A stretch of 64,000 bases of DNA, from contig NZ_FTNO01000004.1 of the NCBI RefSeq assembly GCF_900156425.1, positions 333,788 through 397,787 of the forward strand. Reading direction: 5' to 3'. Source of the stretch: Haladaptatus litoreus (GTDB lineage: Archaea; Halobacteriota; Halobacteria; Halobacteriales; Haladaptataceae). Within the stretch, counting starts at the first letter, position 1. Every line of letters starts with the position of its first letter. The notes under the pieces were generated by a model that worked only from the letters and a program-made list of their open reading frames with translations, was not told the origin of the DNA and made no database searches. Positions 1 to 8,865 of the stretch are shown here, in pieces. A program made the translations under genes and the position numbers.

Positions 1-2
1 AA

Positions 3-347
3 ATCGGATCAGAAACGAAAGAAGACTTTATGACAGTTATTGAAAGTCGTGATGAAATTCAAAGTTCAAGCAGTCTTGATGAAGTCTCTATCAGTCTCCT
101 AATTGCAGCAAAGAATGAAATATTGCTTTATGATATTAGCAAATGGGGAGAGGATGTCGGCGTTGCAAGCAAAGCGACATTTTCTCGAACAAAAACGCAA
201 TTAGAAGACCTTGGCATAATTGATACAGAAAAAGTACCAATCGATGTTGGTCGACCACGACTTCGCTTGAAACTGGTAGATGAGTCAATGACAGAGATGA
301 GTGCTGACGAGATGGTCGAGGAAATAGAGCAAGAGGTCTCGGCGTGA
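3..347 (+). CDS. TbsP-like transcriptional regulator, C-terminal part (cut by window edge)
   Basis: The reading frame is open from the first bases of the window, so the ATG at 30 is probably internal and the true start lies outside. The visible 114 residues contain a winged-helix segment (ISLLIAAKNEILLYDISKWG, then SKATFSRTKTQLEDLGIIDT and the basic wing VGRPRLRLKL). It resembles the C-terminal domain of the haloarchaeal DUF5821/TbsP regulators as I remember them. Expected role: DNA-binding control of carbon metabolism genes. The stop codon TGA (345-347) is also the first triplet of an adjacent mobile-element terminus. Family assignment is from memory and moderately sure; partial status is seen directly. 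Confidence 0.7.
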   Translation: MGSETKEDFMTVIESRDEIQSSSSLDEVSISLLIAAKNEILLYDISKWGEDVGVASKATFSRTKTQLEDLGIIDTEKVPIDVGRPRLRLKLVDESMTEMSADEMVEEIEQEVSA

Positions 348-740
348 CATCCTCCCTGTCGTAAACGACGGGGCTTTCCACACCCACCAATGGGCGGTTC
401 GGTGGTCTCTTAGGGGTCGCACCCCGACGAGGTGCTGGCTATGTCACGGAGCCGTTACTCCTATCTCGTCCGGAGAACGGACGGGACTCGGAGGTACGTG
501 GTTGTTTTGTGTCGGTCTACGTGTCCGAGGGCTTACGTATTTGATTTCGGCTTTCACCGTGGCAAACACCGAGTCAACTGCCAGTTTTCGGACTGTCGAT
601 GACCGAAGGGTGCTACCATTCGGTTCGACACCGAGAAATACGCGGGGAGAGCACCTGAGGTTTTACCGTACAGTGAAAGTAACCAAAGACGGCGATTCAT
701 CCCCGCCCGCAAGGGCGTGGTATTCTCGCCTGAAATTCTA
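345..740 (+). mobile_element. MITE-like element, family A, copy 1
   Basis: Non-coding segment starting with TGACATCCTCC and a hairpin (CTGTCGTAAACGACGGGG) and ending with a second hairpin (CCCGCCCGCAAGGGCG) followed by TGGTATTCTCGCCTG. The same succession, including the internal stretch GCACCCCGACGAGGTGCTGG, is present at 38518-38896 (same strand) and, more diverged, at 59162-59580 (opposite strand). Frames running through it have no recognisable product. The terminal hairpin type matches those flanking TnpB remnants elsewhere in the window, so a non-autonomous IS200/IS605-superfamily derivative is likely. Confidence 0.7.
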
Positions 741-769
741 TCAACTAGTCTGCGCGTTGGAGGTAGGCA

Positions 770-955
770 TCCTATTTCCATGACGCGTTTTGCAGAAGCC
801 CATATGGTTTCTGTCGGGAGCGTAGTTTCTACAGGATTGATTTGAAGCGTCCCGCTTCAACGTTCTTCAACCCACGAATCAGAATGTTGTATATCGTGCT
901 CCAGTCTCTGTCCGCTGTCAATCCGCCCGGAGGACACGAACGTTCACGGGTCTAC
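770..955 (-). pseudogene. TnpB C-terminal fragment
   Basis: On the minus strand this stretch encodes TRERSCPPGGLTADRDWS followed by TIYNILIRGLKNVEAG. That matches the last zinc-binding and RuvC-III region of the window's TnpB proteins (EHSCPSCGFEADRDANAAWN). One zinc-ligand cysteine is lost (CPPG instead of CPSCG) and a stop follows soon after. It abuts MITE copy 1, so several insertions or deletions happened here. From 956 to 1140 I see only AT-rich upstream DNA of the next gene. Confidence 0.65.
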
Positions 956-1140
956 AATGAAGCAATTATTTAACAGGTAGAATACTCATTCCTCAACGAA
1001 GTGAGACTTAGCCCCTTTCATCTGCTATATTTATTAATGACAGGTATGAATCAATTTGGATAGGGTAGGACACACCCTACTTATTGAAAGAGTGGTTCTA
1101 ATACAATAGATTAACGTTATCGGTTTCCATATCTTCAAGC

Positions 1141-2589
1141 ATGAAACCAACGCGCCGCTTTTGGGCTGGAGTCGGGGTAGTTTGTTTCCTCGCAGGTGGT
1201 GCATGGATTCTCAAGACCCCACTGCTTCTCATCGGTGCAGGCGGAATTGGAGCAATTCTTCTGTCTTCACAATTCGTATTCCTATTGTCTGTTTTAGAGA
1301 TTAAGGATAGCTTAGAGATTTCACAACGGCCTGTTCAAAGCCAAGTTTCAGAACAGTCTGATGTCGATGTAGTAATTCATGGGAGCCTCCCGAAACCAAC
1401 GACGGTTGAAATACAGATTGAAGCTCAGCCACCAAAAATTGCCACTGGGATTAGATCGAGTGATCTCACGGCTACCGTTGCAATTGATGAAAGCGAAACA
1501 CAAACTACGGCGACGTTTCATTGTCCCATCGCGACACGCTTGCAATTTCGCATGCCGACAGTTACGTTGACAGATCGAGCCGGATTCTTTCAGTCTTCAT
1601 TTGAACATGGGTCAACCGCCACAGTAACGGTGACACCAAATCGCGTTGAATCAGCTGAAATCGGTGCTGATGGACAACATCAATTATCTAGTCTTGGAGA
1701 GCATAAACATGGAGAGCGAGGAACAGGACTTGAACCTGCTGAAGTTCGTCAATACGTACCAGGAGACACTGCTCAGCGTATCGATTGGAAAGTAACAGCA
1801 CGACTTTCAACCCCCCACGTCCGCGATTTTGAAGCAGAGGCCGAGCTACAAACATATCTATTCATGGATCACCGCCAGTCCATGTTTGCAGGATCAGCAG
1901 AAACAACGAAATACGACTTCGCACGAGAAGTTGCGTTGCAATATATTACACATGCTCGCACCGCAAGTGAATCACTGGGGCTTACGGTCATAACCGATGA
2001 TCAAGTAGTCGATTTTCCGCCGAAGGCAACACCCAATCACTTTATTCGGCTACAGAATTATCTGTATGATCAAACATCAGCGGACACGAAAGGCACACAT
2101 TCGAACGCACAATTCCCCATTGAGCAATTAACAGCGGCAAATAGCAAATCTCAACAGCTTCAATCACGTTCCTCACTCTTTGCAAAGCAATTGTTCCCCT
2201 TGCTAAATACGAAAGGTACACGCATACAGCGCGTGAAAGAAGATCCGCTTTACCAAGCAGTGAGATCACAGCTAAAGAGTAAGACGGGGATCGTCCAAGC
2301 AGTACTCGTTACCGATGATTCAAACCGAGTTGAAGTGTATGAAACGGTGAAATTAGCGCGACAATGGAGTGATTCTGTTACCCTCTTTTTGATTCCATCC
2401 GTATTGTTTGAGGAAGGGAGTATTGCAGAGGTCGAGGACGCCTATCAACGCTATCTTGATTTTGGACAGCTCCAACAGTCACTGAGCCAGCTTGATGGAG
2501 TCTCTGTCTTTGAAGTTGGTCCAAAAGAACGGCTAGAGAATATCCCAGCAGAGAGCCAGCAGTCATCGGAACAACAGGTACTACAGTAA
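1141..2589 (+). CDS. DUF58 domain membrane protein
   Basis: The 482-residue protein begins with two hydrophobic segments (residues about 8-26 and 28-50), followed by a beta-rich extracytoplasmic-like region. It then has the DUF58 hallmark motif PAEVRQYVPGDTAQRIDWK (about residues 199-217), where family members typically carry REYxPGDxxRxIDWKxTAR. A von Willebrand-A-like fold with DHRQSM follows. DUF58 proteins are usually encoded next to MoxR AAA+ ATPases and are thought to act with them in maturation of cell-surface or membrane complexes. The next gene starts 12 bases downstream, and a MoxR gene lies at 4361-5371 on the other strand. Family call firm; precise role unknown. Confidence 0.88.
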   Translation: MKPTRRFWAGVGVVCFLAGGAWILKTPLLLIGAGGIGAILLSSQFVFLLSVLEIKDSLEISQRPVQSQVSEQSDVDVVIHGSLPKPTTVEIQIEAQPPKIATGIRSSDLTATVAIDESETQTTATFHCPIATRLQFRMPTVTLTDRAGFFQSSFEHGSTATVTVTPNRVESAEIGADGQHQLSSLGEHKHGERGTGLEPAEVRQYVPGDTAQRIDWKVTARLSTPHVRDFEAEAELQTYLFMDHRQSMFAGSAETTKYDFAREVALQYITHARTASESLGLTVITDDQVVDFPPKATPNHFIRLQNYLYDQTSADTKGTHSNAQFPIEQLTAANSKSQQLQSRSSLFAKQLFPLLNTKGTRIQRVKEDPLYQAVRSQLKSKTGIVQAVLVTDDSNRVEVYETVKLARQWSDSVTLFLIPSVLFEEGSIAEVEDAYQRYLDFGQLQQSLSQLDGVSVFEVGPKERLENIPAESQQSSEQQVLQ

Positions 2590-2601
2590 GTTAATCAAAC
2601 A

Positions 2602-3057
2602 ATGAATTGGAATACAACATGGATTAGTGCGCTCGGAATTGGAACAACAGTCTGTATGCTCACTCTCGCTCACGGGATCCCCGGAGTGATTGCTGGTGGA
2701 TTACTTGTGGTCTTTTGGTTCGCTGGCCCAATGCTATATGCCGTTGGATATGGACAGATCGCAGTCAGTGCATTGTTTTCGCTCGATGGTCTTCTCTCTC
2801 AACTTGTGCTTGCTGAGCTCGGTCTGTTCTATGCACTTCTTGTCCCAAATATGGTGCTAGATCATCCGTCAAAACGGTTGATAGCTGCAATCATCGGCAT
2901 GATTCTGTTAGTTGGTGGGATACTACTCGGCATTACATGGGAGATTGATGAAGGCGAGATCGGTATTGTTTTACTCTGCGTTCTTGGGATAATTGCATAT
3001 AGTATGCATCGATACGAACGGGTAGCTGTCGGCGCAGTTGAGGGTGCACATGAGTAA
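2602..3057 (+). CDS. Hypothetical four-helix membrane protein of the DUF58 module
   Basis: This is a 151-residue, very hydrophobic protein with four to five predicted membrane segments (about residues 7-25, 27-48, 58-80, 90-108 and 114-132) and a short basic C-terminus. It starts 12 bases after the DUF58 stop and its last codons overlap the start of the following gene by 8 bases, so the three genes look like one translationally coupled operon. I recall similar small membrane proteins following DUF58 in haloarchaeal MoxR clusters but cannot assign a function. Confidence 0.75.
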   Translation: MNWNTTWISALGIGTTVCMLTLAHGIPGVIAGGLLVVFWFAGPMLYAVGYGQIAVSALFSLDGLLSQLVLAELGLFYALLVPNMVLDHPSKRLIAAIIGMILLVGGILLGITWEIDEGEIGIVLLCVLGIIAYSMHRYERVAVGAVEGAHE

Positions 3058-3955
3058 ACAAGAACAGACGCTACGCGACGATCAAAAAAACCGTTCAGAC
3101 CAAACTGTAACAAAGTCAGAGCTTGAAGACCTGCAGGCTCAACTCGATATTTTAGTGGAGGAAAATACTCGGCTTCGAACAGCCTATCGACGATCCAAAC
3201 AAGTCGAGTATCGTAATACTGCCCTTGGACTCGCCGCTATTGGTCTTATTTGTGGCCTTGGCGCATTCCTATTTCCGGAGTCCCAAACCGTTCTTTTAGC
3301 GCTGGCTGGCTGTGGTGGCTTCGGTGCGATTCTCACCTATTACTTAACACCCGAGCAGGTCGTACCAGCATCAATTGGTGAGCGAACGTATTCTGCTTTT
3401 GCAACAACGTATGAAGCCCTCAGTGCCGAACTTGGACTTCAAGATACAACCATCTATGTCCCCAATAGTGGAGCATCACCGCAATCGTTTGCCGATATTC
3501 GGTTGTTTCGCCCGCAACACGCACGGTACCAACTTCCAAATACGGACGCGCTCAGCTCTGTGCTTGTCGTCACAGAAAATGAGTTAGAACATGGGCTGTC
3601 ACTATATCCCTCTGGTGCTGCATTACTCACTGAATTCGAGAAGATGACGGGTGATCTTCCATCGGAGCTTGATGACTTAGCTGGCCAGCTTGCTGAAACA
3701 TTGACTCACGGATTCGAATTAGTAGATAACGCCAGTGTTGAAAACATAGAACCCGGACAACAAATTACAGTCAGTATTGCAGGTAGTACCTACGGTTCAA
3801 TCACGCGATTGGACCATCCAGTTTCGTCATTTCTTGGCTCAGGCCTTGCTGATCAGTTGCAAGAACCAGTAACGGTCGAAGCAGTCGAGGTCGAAGATGA
3901 ACGGAGTGATTATTTAGTCACCTGTTCGTGGGGTGAAGGAAACAAAGATACATAA
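3050..3955 (+). CDS. Hypothetical coiled-coil/two-TM protein of the DUF58 module
   Basis: I chose the ATG at 3050 (MSKQEQTLRDD) over a TTG at 3038 because it overlaps the upstream stop in the usual coupled manner. The 301-residue product has a charged N-terminal coiled coil (about 20-50), two close transmembrane helices (about 58-76 and 80-98) and a roughly 200-residue soluble domain. That domain contains SLYPSGAALLTEFEKMTGD and a C-terminal beta-rich part. The topology suggests a membrane-anchored soluble domain. No family is recognised with confidence. It is the last gene of the DUF58 operon, followed by transposon debris. Confidence 0.75.
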   Translation: MSKQEQTLRDDQKNRSDQTVTKSELEDLQAQLDILVEENTRLRTAYRRSKQVEYRNTALGLAAIGLICGLGAFLFPESQTVLLALAGCGGFGAILTYYLTPEQVVPASIGERTYSAFATTYEALSAELGLQDTTIYVPNSGASPQSFADIRLFRPQHARYQLPNTDALSSVLVVTENELEHGLSLYPSGAALLTEFEKMTGDLPSELDDLAGQLAETLTHGFELVDNASVENIEPGQQITVSIAGSTYGSITRLDHPVSSFLGSGLADQLQEPVTVEAVEVEDERSDYLVTCSWGEGNKDT

Positions 3956-4059
3956 CAAAGGAACTGAAAATACAGTTTCTCGACACGGATAGTTCGTTTG
4001 ACCCCAATTGTTGGTCCACCATTTTATTATGAGTACTCGGATATTGGGACAGTCCACAG

Positions 4060-4165
4060 ACGTGGCACAGAAGGCATTTGTCGGCGCCTCTCTACTCCGT
4101 TTGCTCCGTTCACTCCATAAGGGGACTTACCGCCTGCAATTCAGCTAAACGACAAGCTTGTAGTC
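4060..4165 (-). mobile_element. Solitary IS1341-type left end
   Basis: Read on the minus strand this contains TTTAGCTGAATTGCAGGCGG, TAAGTCCCCTTATGGAG, then an arm of GGAG-rich sequence. It closely resembles the upstream ends of the TnpB elements (44935-45010, 50450-50535) and the sequence at 63889-64000. No transposase gene is attached, so it is an isolated end left by deletion or single-end insertion. Confidence 0.6.
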
Positions 4166-4240
4166 TATTTGAACTATGGTTGAAAGGAACGAAGCACGTC
4201 AATCGGAAAAGCTGGGAAATCTGGGAAATCTGGGAAAACC

Positions 4241-4276
4241 AGCAAAATCAGCAAAATAAATTTTGCTAGTTTTGCT
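4241..4276. terminator. AT-rich hairpin between convergent genes
   Basis: AGCAAAATCAGCAAAA, a TAAA loop, then TTTTGCTAGTTTTGCT form an inverted repeat with 14 of 16 arm positions paired. It is preceded by a short direct repeat of GGGAAATCT. It lies between two converging operons (3955 and 4361) and includes T-runs on either strand, so it could work as a bidirectional terminator. Function is inferred from position. Confidence 0.4.
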
Positions 4277-4360
4277 ATCAAAATCCCATTAGCGAACCAC
4301 TGTCCGCACCTTTATGAACTGATGTACTTACAGGAGAATATAGAAAACGAGAGCGTTCAA

Positions 4361-5371
4361 TTAATGCGGTAATTGATTCTGTATTTCAGTATCAGTTCTA
4401 TCCTCTGCTTTGAACTCGGTGCCGGAATCACTTCCAGGAGGCGTAACCGAATTCAGGATCTCTTCAATAATAGAATCAGGTGTTTGATCAGCCAACTCTG
4501 ATTCAGAACTGAGAACAATACGATGACGCAAAACGGGCATCGCTAGCTGTTTAATATCGTCTGGAATAACATAATTACGCCCATGGATCGCTGCACGGGC
4601 TTTCGACGCCTTTAGCAATGCAATTGTAGCTCGTGGTGACCCCCCATGTTTAACGTCGCTGTGCGTTCTCGTTGCAGCAATCAAATCTCGAAGATAGTGT
4701 CTTGCTTCTTCAGCGATGTGAACCTGATCAACTACCGATCGTGCAGCAGTCAGGTCTTCCAGCGTGATCGCTTGTGAGATCTGTGATGGATTGAGATTCG
4801 GCTGTGAATCAAATCGATCAATCAATGCGAGTTCCGTCTCTTCATCAGGTAACTCAACAGTGAGTTTGAGCTGAAAACGATCTCGCTGTGCTTCTGGAAG
4901 TTGGTACGTTCCTTCCATTTCGATCGGATTTTGTGTTGCCACCACCATGAACGGAGTCGGCAACGGTAACGTGTCCCCTTCAATTGTGACATTGCGCTCT
5001 TCCATTGCTTCTAAGAGCGCGCTTTGTGTTTTTGGTGTTGCCCGGTTGATTTCGTCAGCAATAACGAGATTCGAGAAAACCGGTCCTTTTTGTAATTCGA
5101 ATTCACCGGTCGATTCTCGATAAATATGTGTTCCAGTAATGTCAGCGGGAAGCAAATCAGGAGTCAGTTGTATTCGAGTTGACTCAATACCCGCTGCACG
5201 GGCGAACAGATTTGCAATTGTTGTCTTTGCAACGCCAGGAACGCCTTCCAATAAAACATGACCCTGTGTAAGAAGTGAAATGGAGAGGCCCTCAATAATA
5301 TCTTCATTGCCAAGAAGGACGGTATCGACTTCATTGATGATTTGATCATGGATCGCTGCGGGCGAAGTCAT
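4361..5371 (-). CDS. moxR: MoxR-family AAA+ ATPase
   Basis: This 336-residue ATPase has a Walker A GVPGVAKTT (about residues 44-52), Walker B LVIADEINR (about 101-109), the MoxR signature QNPIEMEGTYQLPEAQRDRF (about 147-166) and a C-terminal lid with SPRATIALLKASKA. MoxR proteins are chaperone-like ATPases that act with DUF58/VWA proteins. Here the DUF58 gene is at 1141-2589 on the opposite strand and the DUF4350 partner is at 7333-8394, so the usual contiguous cluster has been rearranged. ATG at 5371 is the only sensible start. Both sides carry transposon termini (4060-4165 and 5421-5465). Confidence 0.93.
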   Translation of the reverse strand: MTSPAAIHDQIINEVDTVLLGNEDIIEGLSISLLTQGHVLLEGVPGVAKTTIANLFARAAGIESTRIQLTPDLLPADITGTHIYRESTGEFELQKGPVFSNLVIADEINRATPKTQSALLEAMEERNVTIEGDTLPLPTPFMVVATQNPIEMEGTYQLPEAQRDRFQLKLTVELPDEETELALIDRFDSQPNLNPSQISQAITLEDLTAARSVVDQVHIAEEARHYLRDLIAATRTHSDVKHGGSPRATIALLKASKARAAIHGRNYVIPDDIKQLAMPVLRHRIVLSSESELADQTPDSIIEEILNSVTPPGSDSGTEFKAEDRTDTEIQNQLPH

Positions 5372-5420
5372 TGGTATCGTTTTCGAACCAGATATCTTAA
5401 ATCAATTGGAAGCAGAACAG

Positions 5421-5465
5421 TGACATCCTCACCCGCCCTAAAGGGCGGGGCTTCCTACAAGGGAA
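5421..5465 (+). mobile_element. Isolated element terminus (TGACATCC type hairpin)
   Basis: GTGACATCCTCACC is followed by the perfect hairpin CCGCCCTAAAGGGCGG and then GGCTTCCTACAAGG. The same arrangement forms one terminus of the MITE-like elements and of the TnpB remnant at 12705-13215. No element body is recognisable directly downstream. A facing terminus lies at 6345-6375, so 5421-6375 might be a composite with the small gene 5629-5850 inside it. Confidence 0.55.
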
Positions 5466-5628
5466 TTCCGGTCTGCTAATCAATTTCCAATATGATTTGC
5501 CAAAAATATACCAATCAGATGTATTTTCAAGAGATAGACACACAGCTAGTTCAGTGAAAGTTAACATATTCGCAATTAATAAAAAACAACAATAAAGAAT
5601 TAGTATTGCACTCTCTAATCATAGCACA

Positions 5629-5850
5629 ATGTCTGAATCTCGGGAAGAGCTCTTACAAAAGGTAAATGAGAAGTTAGCTGTCCAAGCTACTACACAGGAG
5701 GGTCGGGAACTCGCTGGATTGTTGCACGCGACAATTCAAACACTTGGTGAAGAGATTGACTCATTAGAAGAGCAATTGGATGATGCCAAAAATCAATTGG
5801 AAGAAGTCGAAGGTAGTGAACAAAAACGGAAATGGTACTCGGATCGGTAA
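5629..5850 (+). CDS. Small coiled-coil protein, unknown
   Basis: This 73-residue acidic protein (MSESREELLQKVNEKL start) is almost entirely helical, with a leucine-rich heptad stretch from about residue 38 to 60 (LGEEIDSLEEQLDDAKNQLEE). Upstream DNA is AT-rich (AATTAATAAAAAACAACAAT at 5574-5593) and could hold a promoter. No family is recognised. It lies between two inward-facing element termini, so it may be cargo or simply trapped. Confidence 0.5.
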   Translation: MSESREELLQKVNEKLAVQATTQEGRELAGLLHATIQTLGEEIDSLEEQLDDAKNQLEEVEGSEQKRKWYSDR

Positions 5851-5867
5851 CCAACTCCTGACGTAGA

Positions 5868-6375
5868 TTCGGGGAAAAATCCGTCTTTCAGGGCGGGAGA
5901 TGAATCCGACACCGTATTCAGCAACTGCCGACGATAGCAAGCTTAGATATTCCACGAACGCGAAGATTAAGCGTCTTCCCACTGTTTTTCTACTACCGAC
6001 GTTCCCTCGTTGGCGAACACGGTTTTTGACCGCACCAATGCTTTTCATCCACTCGCCGTGTAGTAAGAAAATCAATGCTCACTCCACCAAGTCCTGGCCT
6101 ACGGGTCGTCTGACGCTACTGGTGGTACCCAGCAGTCTGAATACCCTGTCGTGGAGGGATGGACGGCATTCCGTCCCGGTGACACGCCCATTGAACATGG
6201 GTGGGAAGGCCGCTTTGACACGACTCTACGCATTATAAACCACGTCCTCGGTCAGAATTGGACGAGACCTATTGAGGGAAGACGCGAAAGCGTCCTTCGT
6301 TCCCGAGGAAACGCACAACCGTAATTTCCTCTTCGAGGGATCCTCGCTGTTTACGGCGGGCGAGGATGTCATAAA
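5868..6375 (-). mobile_element. MITE-like element remnant
   Basis: About 500 bases with no convincing coding frame. On the minus strand it begins with ATGACATCCTCGCCCGCCG and the hairpin with CAGCGAGGATCCCTCG. The opposite border at 5868-5900 has ATCCGTCTTTCAGGGCGGGAGATG, which resembles the ends of other elements. Internal sequence does not match family A. Boundaries are approximate. Confidence 0.5.
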
Positions 6376-6409
6376 AGGAGACGGGTGGCCAGGAACGTTG
6401 TAACGGATT

Positions 6410-6961
6410 CTAATTTCGGCTCTGATGAATATGCGAAATTTTTTGCCAGAGCTGTAGCCCAGGCAATCCATCACGAATCCAAAAGACAATCGCGACAACG
6501 ACTAAAAGAAGTTGAAATGCAAAAAACCCGGTGAATTCAATACTTGTGAAATGGGCAACGAAGCTTGGAGTTGTTTCATATGACGGTGTAGAAAGAACTG
6601 GCCACAAAAGAAAGTTTGCGTAGGCAGTTTCACCCTCTAATAGTGGGAGAGCTGCATCTGCAAGTAGGTGGGAGAGATATCCAATCGTAAAAGCAAGCCA
6701 AATATCGCGATGGTTTGTTTTTTGAGAGAAATAATAGAGACATCCGAGCAGAAGAGCAGCAAAAAAGAGAGAATGAGTAAGCGATCGACCTGTAGGGAGA
6801 ATCCCGAACGTCCAGGCAAGTGGCTTGTCAATTATATCCGGGAATTGCGTACCAAGAGCAAGAACAAAAACGGGTATTGCTGTAGGTCGGTTCTGTAATT
6901 GGATTGAACAATAACCGGAATAGAGCAAGTAACCTGCTGCAAGATGTCCCCAGGGCCACAT
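6410..6961 (-). CDS. Membrane-bound metal-dependent hydrolase, YdjM/LexA-regulated type
   Basis: I chose the ATG at 6961 (MWPWGHLAAGYLLYSG), since this opening is typical of haloarchaeal members; a GTG at 6973 would add MVVP. The 183-residue protein has four to five transmembrane helices. Conserved polar residues include the GTQFPDIIDKP motif (about 40-50), GRSLTHSLFF (about 62-71) and GYLSHLLADAALP (about 95-107), with the His and Asp residues expected of PF04307. The family is annotated as inner-membrane metal-dependent hydrolase; the substrate is unknown. It is monocistronic and divergent from 7054. Confidence 0.8.
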   Translation of the reverse strand: MWPWGHLAAGYLLYSGYCSIQLQNRPTAIPVFVLALGTQFPDIIDKPLAWTFGILPTGRSLTHSLFFAALLLGCLYYFSQKTNHRDIWLAFTIGYLSHLLADAALPLLEGETAYANFLLWPVLSTPSYETTPSFVAHFTSIEFTGFFAFQLLLVVVAIVFWIRDGLPGLQLWQKISHIHQSRN

Positions 6962-7053
6962 AGGTACGACCACGCAATCCGCTTTGTTAGCTTCTTCGCA
7001 CTTCGTTTGAAAAACCGATACTTTAGTAAGCCTACTTTCGTTAGTTCAATTAA

Positions 7054-7329
7054 ATGCCGACACAGCAGAGCCGCCAATTTATTCATTATCAGCTCATGTG
7101 GATGCTTGGGGCGCTCGTTATTCTTTCAGTTCTGCAGGCGCTCACCCTCGAGCTATTCTTCGTTATTTCACTAATCGGTTTACTCATTATGATAGAGCTA
7201 ACTGCACCAATCTATGTTACACCACAATGGCGCCGTCGCCTCAAATGGTTAATCGGGCTTGGTTTACTGGTATTTGCATATATTGTCATTCGCCGAATAC
7301 TTGCAATCCTACCACCGGGAGTGATTTGA
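7054..7329 (+). CDS. Small two-to-three-helix membrane protein of the MoxR/DUF4350 module
   Basis: This 91-residue protein has hydrophobic helices at about residues 14-32, 34-51 and 64-84 and a basic loop QWRRRLKW. It ends three bases before the DUF4350 gene, so the two are surely co-transcribed. In other haloarchaea a comparable small membrane protein precedes DUF4350 in the MoxR cluster (recalled, not checked). No enzymatic motif. Confidence 0.7.
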   Translation: MPTQQSRQFIHYQLMWMLGALVILSVLQALTLELFFVISLIGLLIMIELTAPIYVTPQWRRRLKWLIGLGLLVFAYIVIRRILAILPPGVI

Positions 7330-7332
7330 AGA

Positions 7333-8394
7333 ATGAAGTCACCCCGTACGTGGGACAGACCACAAATGATACTTGCCGTATTCACTGGTATTGCTCTGAT
7401 CGCCTTGGTCACAGCTGCAAGTACATCAGCTGCATCATTTGGTATTTACAACTCCGCTTGGGATGGGAGTTCAAAGCTCAGTGCTGAAGCAGAAGCTACA
7501 GGCGCGGCAGTCACTGTCGCACGAGATGTCGAAGAGTATGACTCTGTCCCGCCAAACGAAACAATCGCGTTTATTCTATCTCCAGATAAACCATACAATC
7601 CATCTACACGCCAAAATCTCCAACAATTCGTTCAAAATGGTGGAACACTTGTTATTGCGGAGGACTTTGGTACGCATTCAAATCCGCTTGTGCAGTCATT
7701 AGGTGTTAATGCGCGGTTCGATGGGCATCTCATTCGTGATGACCGGTATAACTATCAGTCACCGGCAATGCCCGTCGCCCGTAATGTTGAAAATCACTCA
7801 TATACAGAAAATGTCTCAGCGCTCACGCTGAATCATGGGACTGCGATCCAGACCCAGAATGGGAGTGCAATAGTACAATCATCAGGATACGCGTATCTCG
7901 ATACAACATCGAACTCAAAGCTTGACAATAATGAAACGATTGCTAATCATTCAGTTGTCACAACGCATTCAGTTGGGCAGGGACAAGTTGTCTTAGTAAG
8001 TGATCCCAGTGTATTCATTAATTCTATGCTCGAACGGTCGGGGAACAAGGAATTTGTTCACAACCTTGTCAGTACGCATGAGAACGTTCTGTTAGACACG
8101 TCACATACAAAACAGCTCCCGCCTCTTATGGCAGCTGTACTGTTTATTCGTAATTCTGCAGCAGTACAGATTCTTTTTGGAGGTAGTGGAATCTTTGGAC
8201 TTATTGTATGGGGGTTCCATGCGGAGAAAATAAAGTCGCGATTACCAAACAGAGCCGACCCAAAACATCGACGATCACATAAGATGGATGCTAAAGCAAT
8301 GAGTTCATATCTTCAACAAAAGCATCCGGAATGGGAACAAGAGCGAACTGAACGAGTAGTTACGTCACTCCAAAATCAGTACCAAGAAGAATGA
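7333..8394 (+). CDS. DUF4350 domain membrane protein
   Basis: The 353-residue product has an N-terminal membrane helix (about 11-33). It is followed by a DUF4350-type domain with LSPDKPYNPSTRQNLQQFVQ and NGGTLVIAEDFGTHSN, typical of a GATase-like fold, and GQGQVVLVSDPSVFINSML. A second membrane helix (about 262-290) precedes a basic cytoplasmic tail. DUF4350 proteins accompany MoxR and DUF58. It directly follows the small membrane protein at 7054, and the rest of the module is at 1141-5371. Function beyond this association is not known. Confidence 0.85.
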   Translation: MKSPRTWDRPQMILAVFTGIALIALVTAASTSAASFGIYNSAWDGSSKLSAEAEATGAAVTVARDVEEYDSVPPNETIAFILSPDKPYNPSTRQNLQQFVQNGGTLVIAEDFGTHSNPLVQSLGVNARFDGHLIRDDRYNYQSPAMPVARNVENHSYTENVSALTLNHGTAIQTQNGSAIVQSSGYAYLDTTSNSKLDNNETIANHSVVTTHSVGQGQVVLVSDPSVFINSMLERSGNKEFVHNLVSTHENVLLDTSHTKQLPPLMAAVLFIRNSAAVQILFGGSGIFGLIVWGFHAEKIKSRLPNRADPKHRRSHKMDAKAMSSYLQQKHPEWEQERTERVVTSLQNQYQEE

Positions 8395-8457
8395 GTTAGA
8401 ATTGGATAACATTCCAAATACCATGGATTTATTTTGTTGCTCTCTATAACATCGTCT

Positions 8458-8724
8458 ATGTCAAATATTTTCATCGAGAATATTATCGGGATGGATGTTT
8501 CAAGTACTAATGGAGTCGCAATTGGAAGACTAACAAATATTACGATGAACTTCAAAACAGGACAGTTGTCAAATTTAGTCATCAATCCAAATGAAGGATC
8601 GGACGTATACAACCAAGAATGGACAAATGAAAACGGAACTATTCAAATACCAATTACAAAAGTGAAGGCGGTAAACGACCATGTTTTGGTAGAAATAGAT
8701 GATCTCAAACAATTCAAGTCATAG
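8458..8724 (+). CDS. PRC-barrel domain protein
   Basis: Start chosen at ATG 8458 (MSNIFIENIIGMDVSS). The 88-residue protein fits a PRC-barrel: residues 10-80 contain GMDVSSTNGVAIGRLTNI, MNFKTGQLSNLVINP and a terminal VKAVNDHVLVEI strand pair. Haloarchaea have several such 80-100 residue proteins that may bind partners in RNA processing or cell division; the role here is unknown. It stands alone between two operons. Confidence 0.75.
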   Translation: MSNIFIENIIGMDVSSTNGVAIGRLTNITMNFKTGQLSNLVINPNEGSDVYNQEWTNENGTIQIPITKVKAVNDHVLVEIDDLKQFKS

Positions 8725-8865
8725 TCTTTATGATAGTAGGCAGGGCCATATAATCAAATATCTCTCTTAAGAAAGAATACTAAATTGGATTGAGTTGGTT
8801 ATCGGATTTTCAGGTTGCTCATACCTTTGGGTGTGACGACAGTCAAATAGTTCAGTAACAACTGA

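Noticed and set aside
502..783. Protein-coding frame in the first MITE-like element
   Set aside because: Not conserved in frame in the copy at 38518; no domain, so treated as non-coding.
5900..6238. 112-codon frame between two element termini
   Set aside because: Composition and content do not look like a protein, and it lies within the non-coding element.
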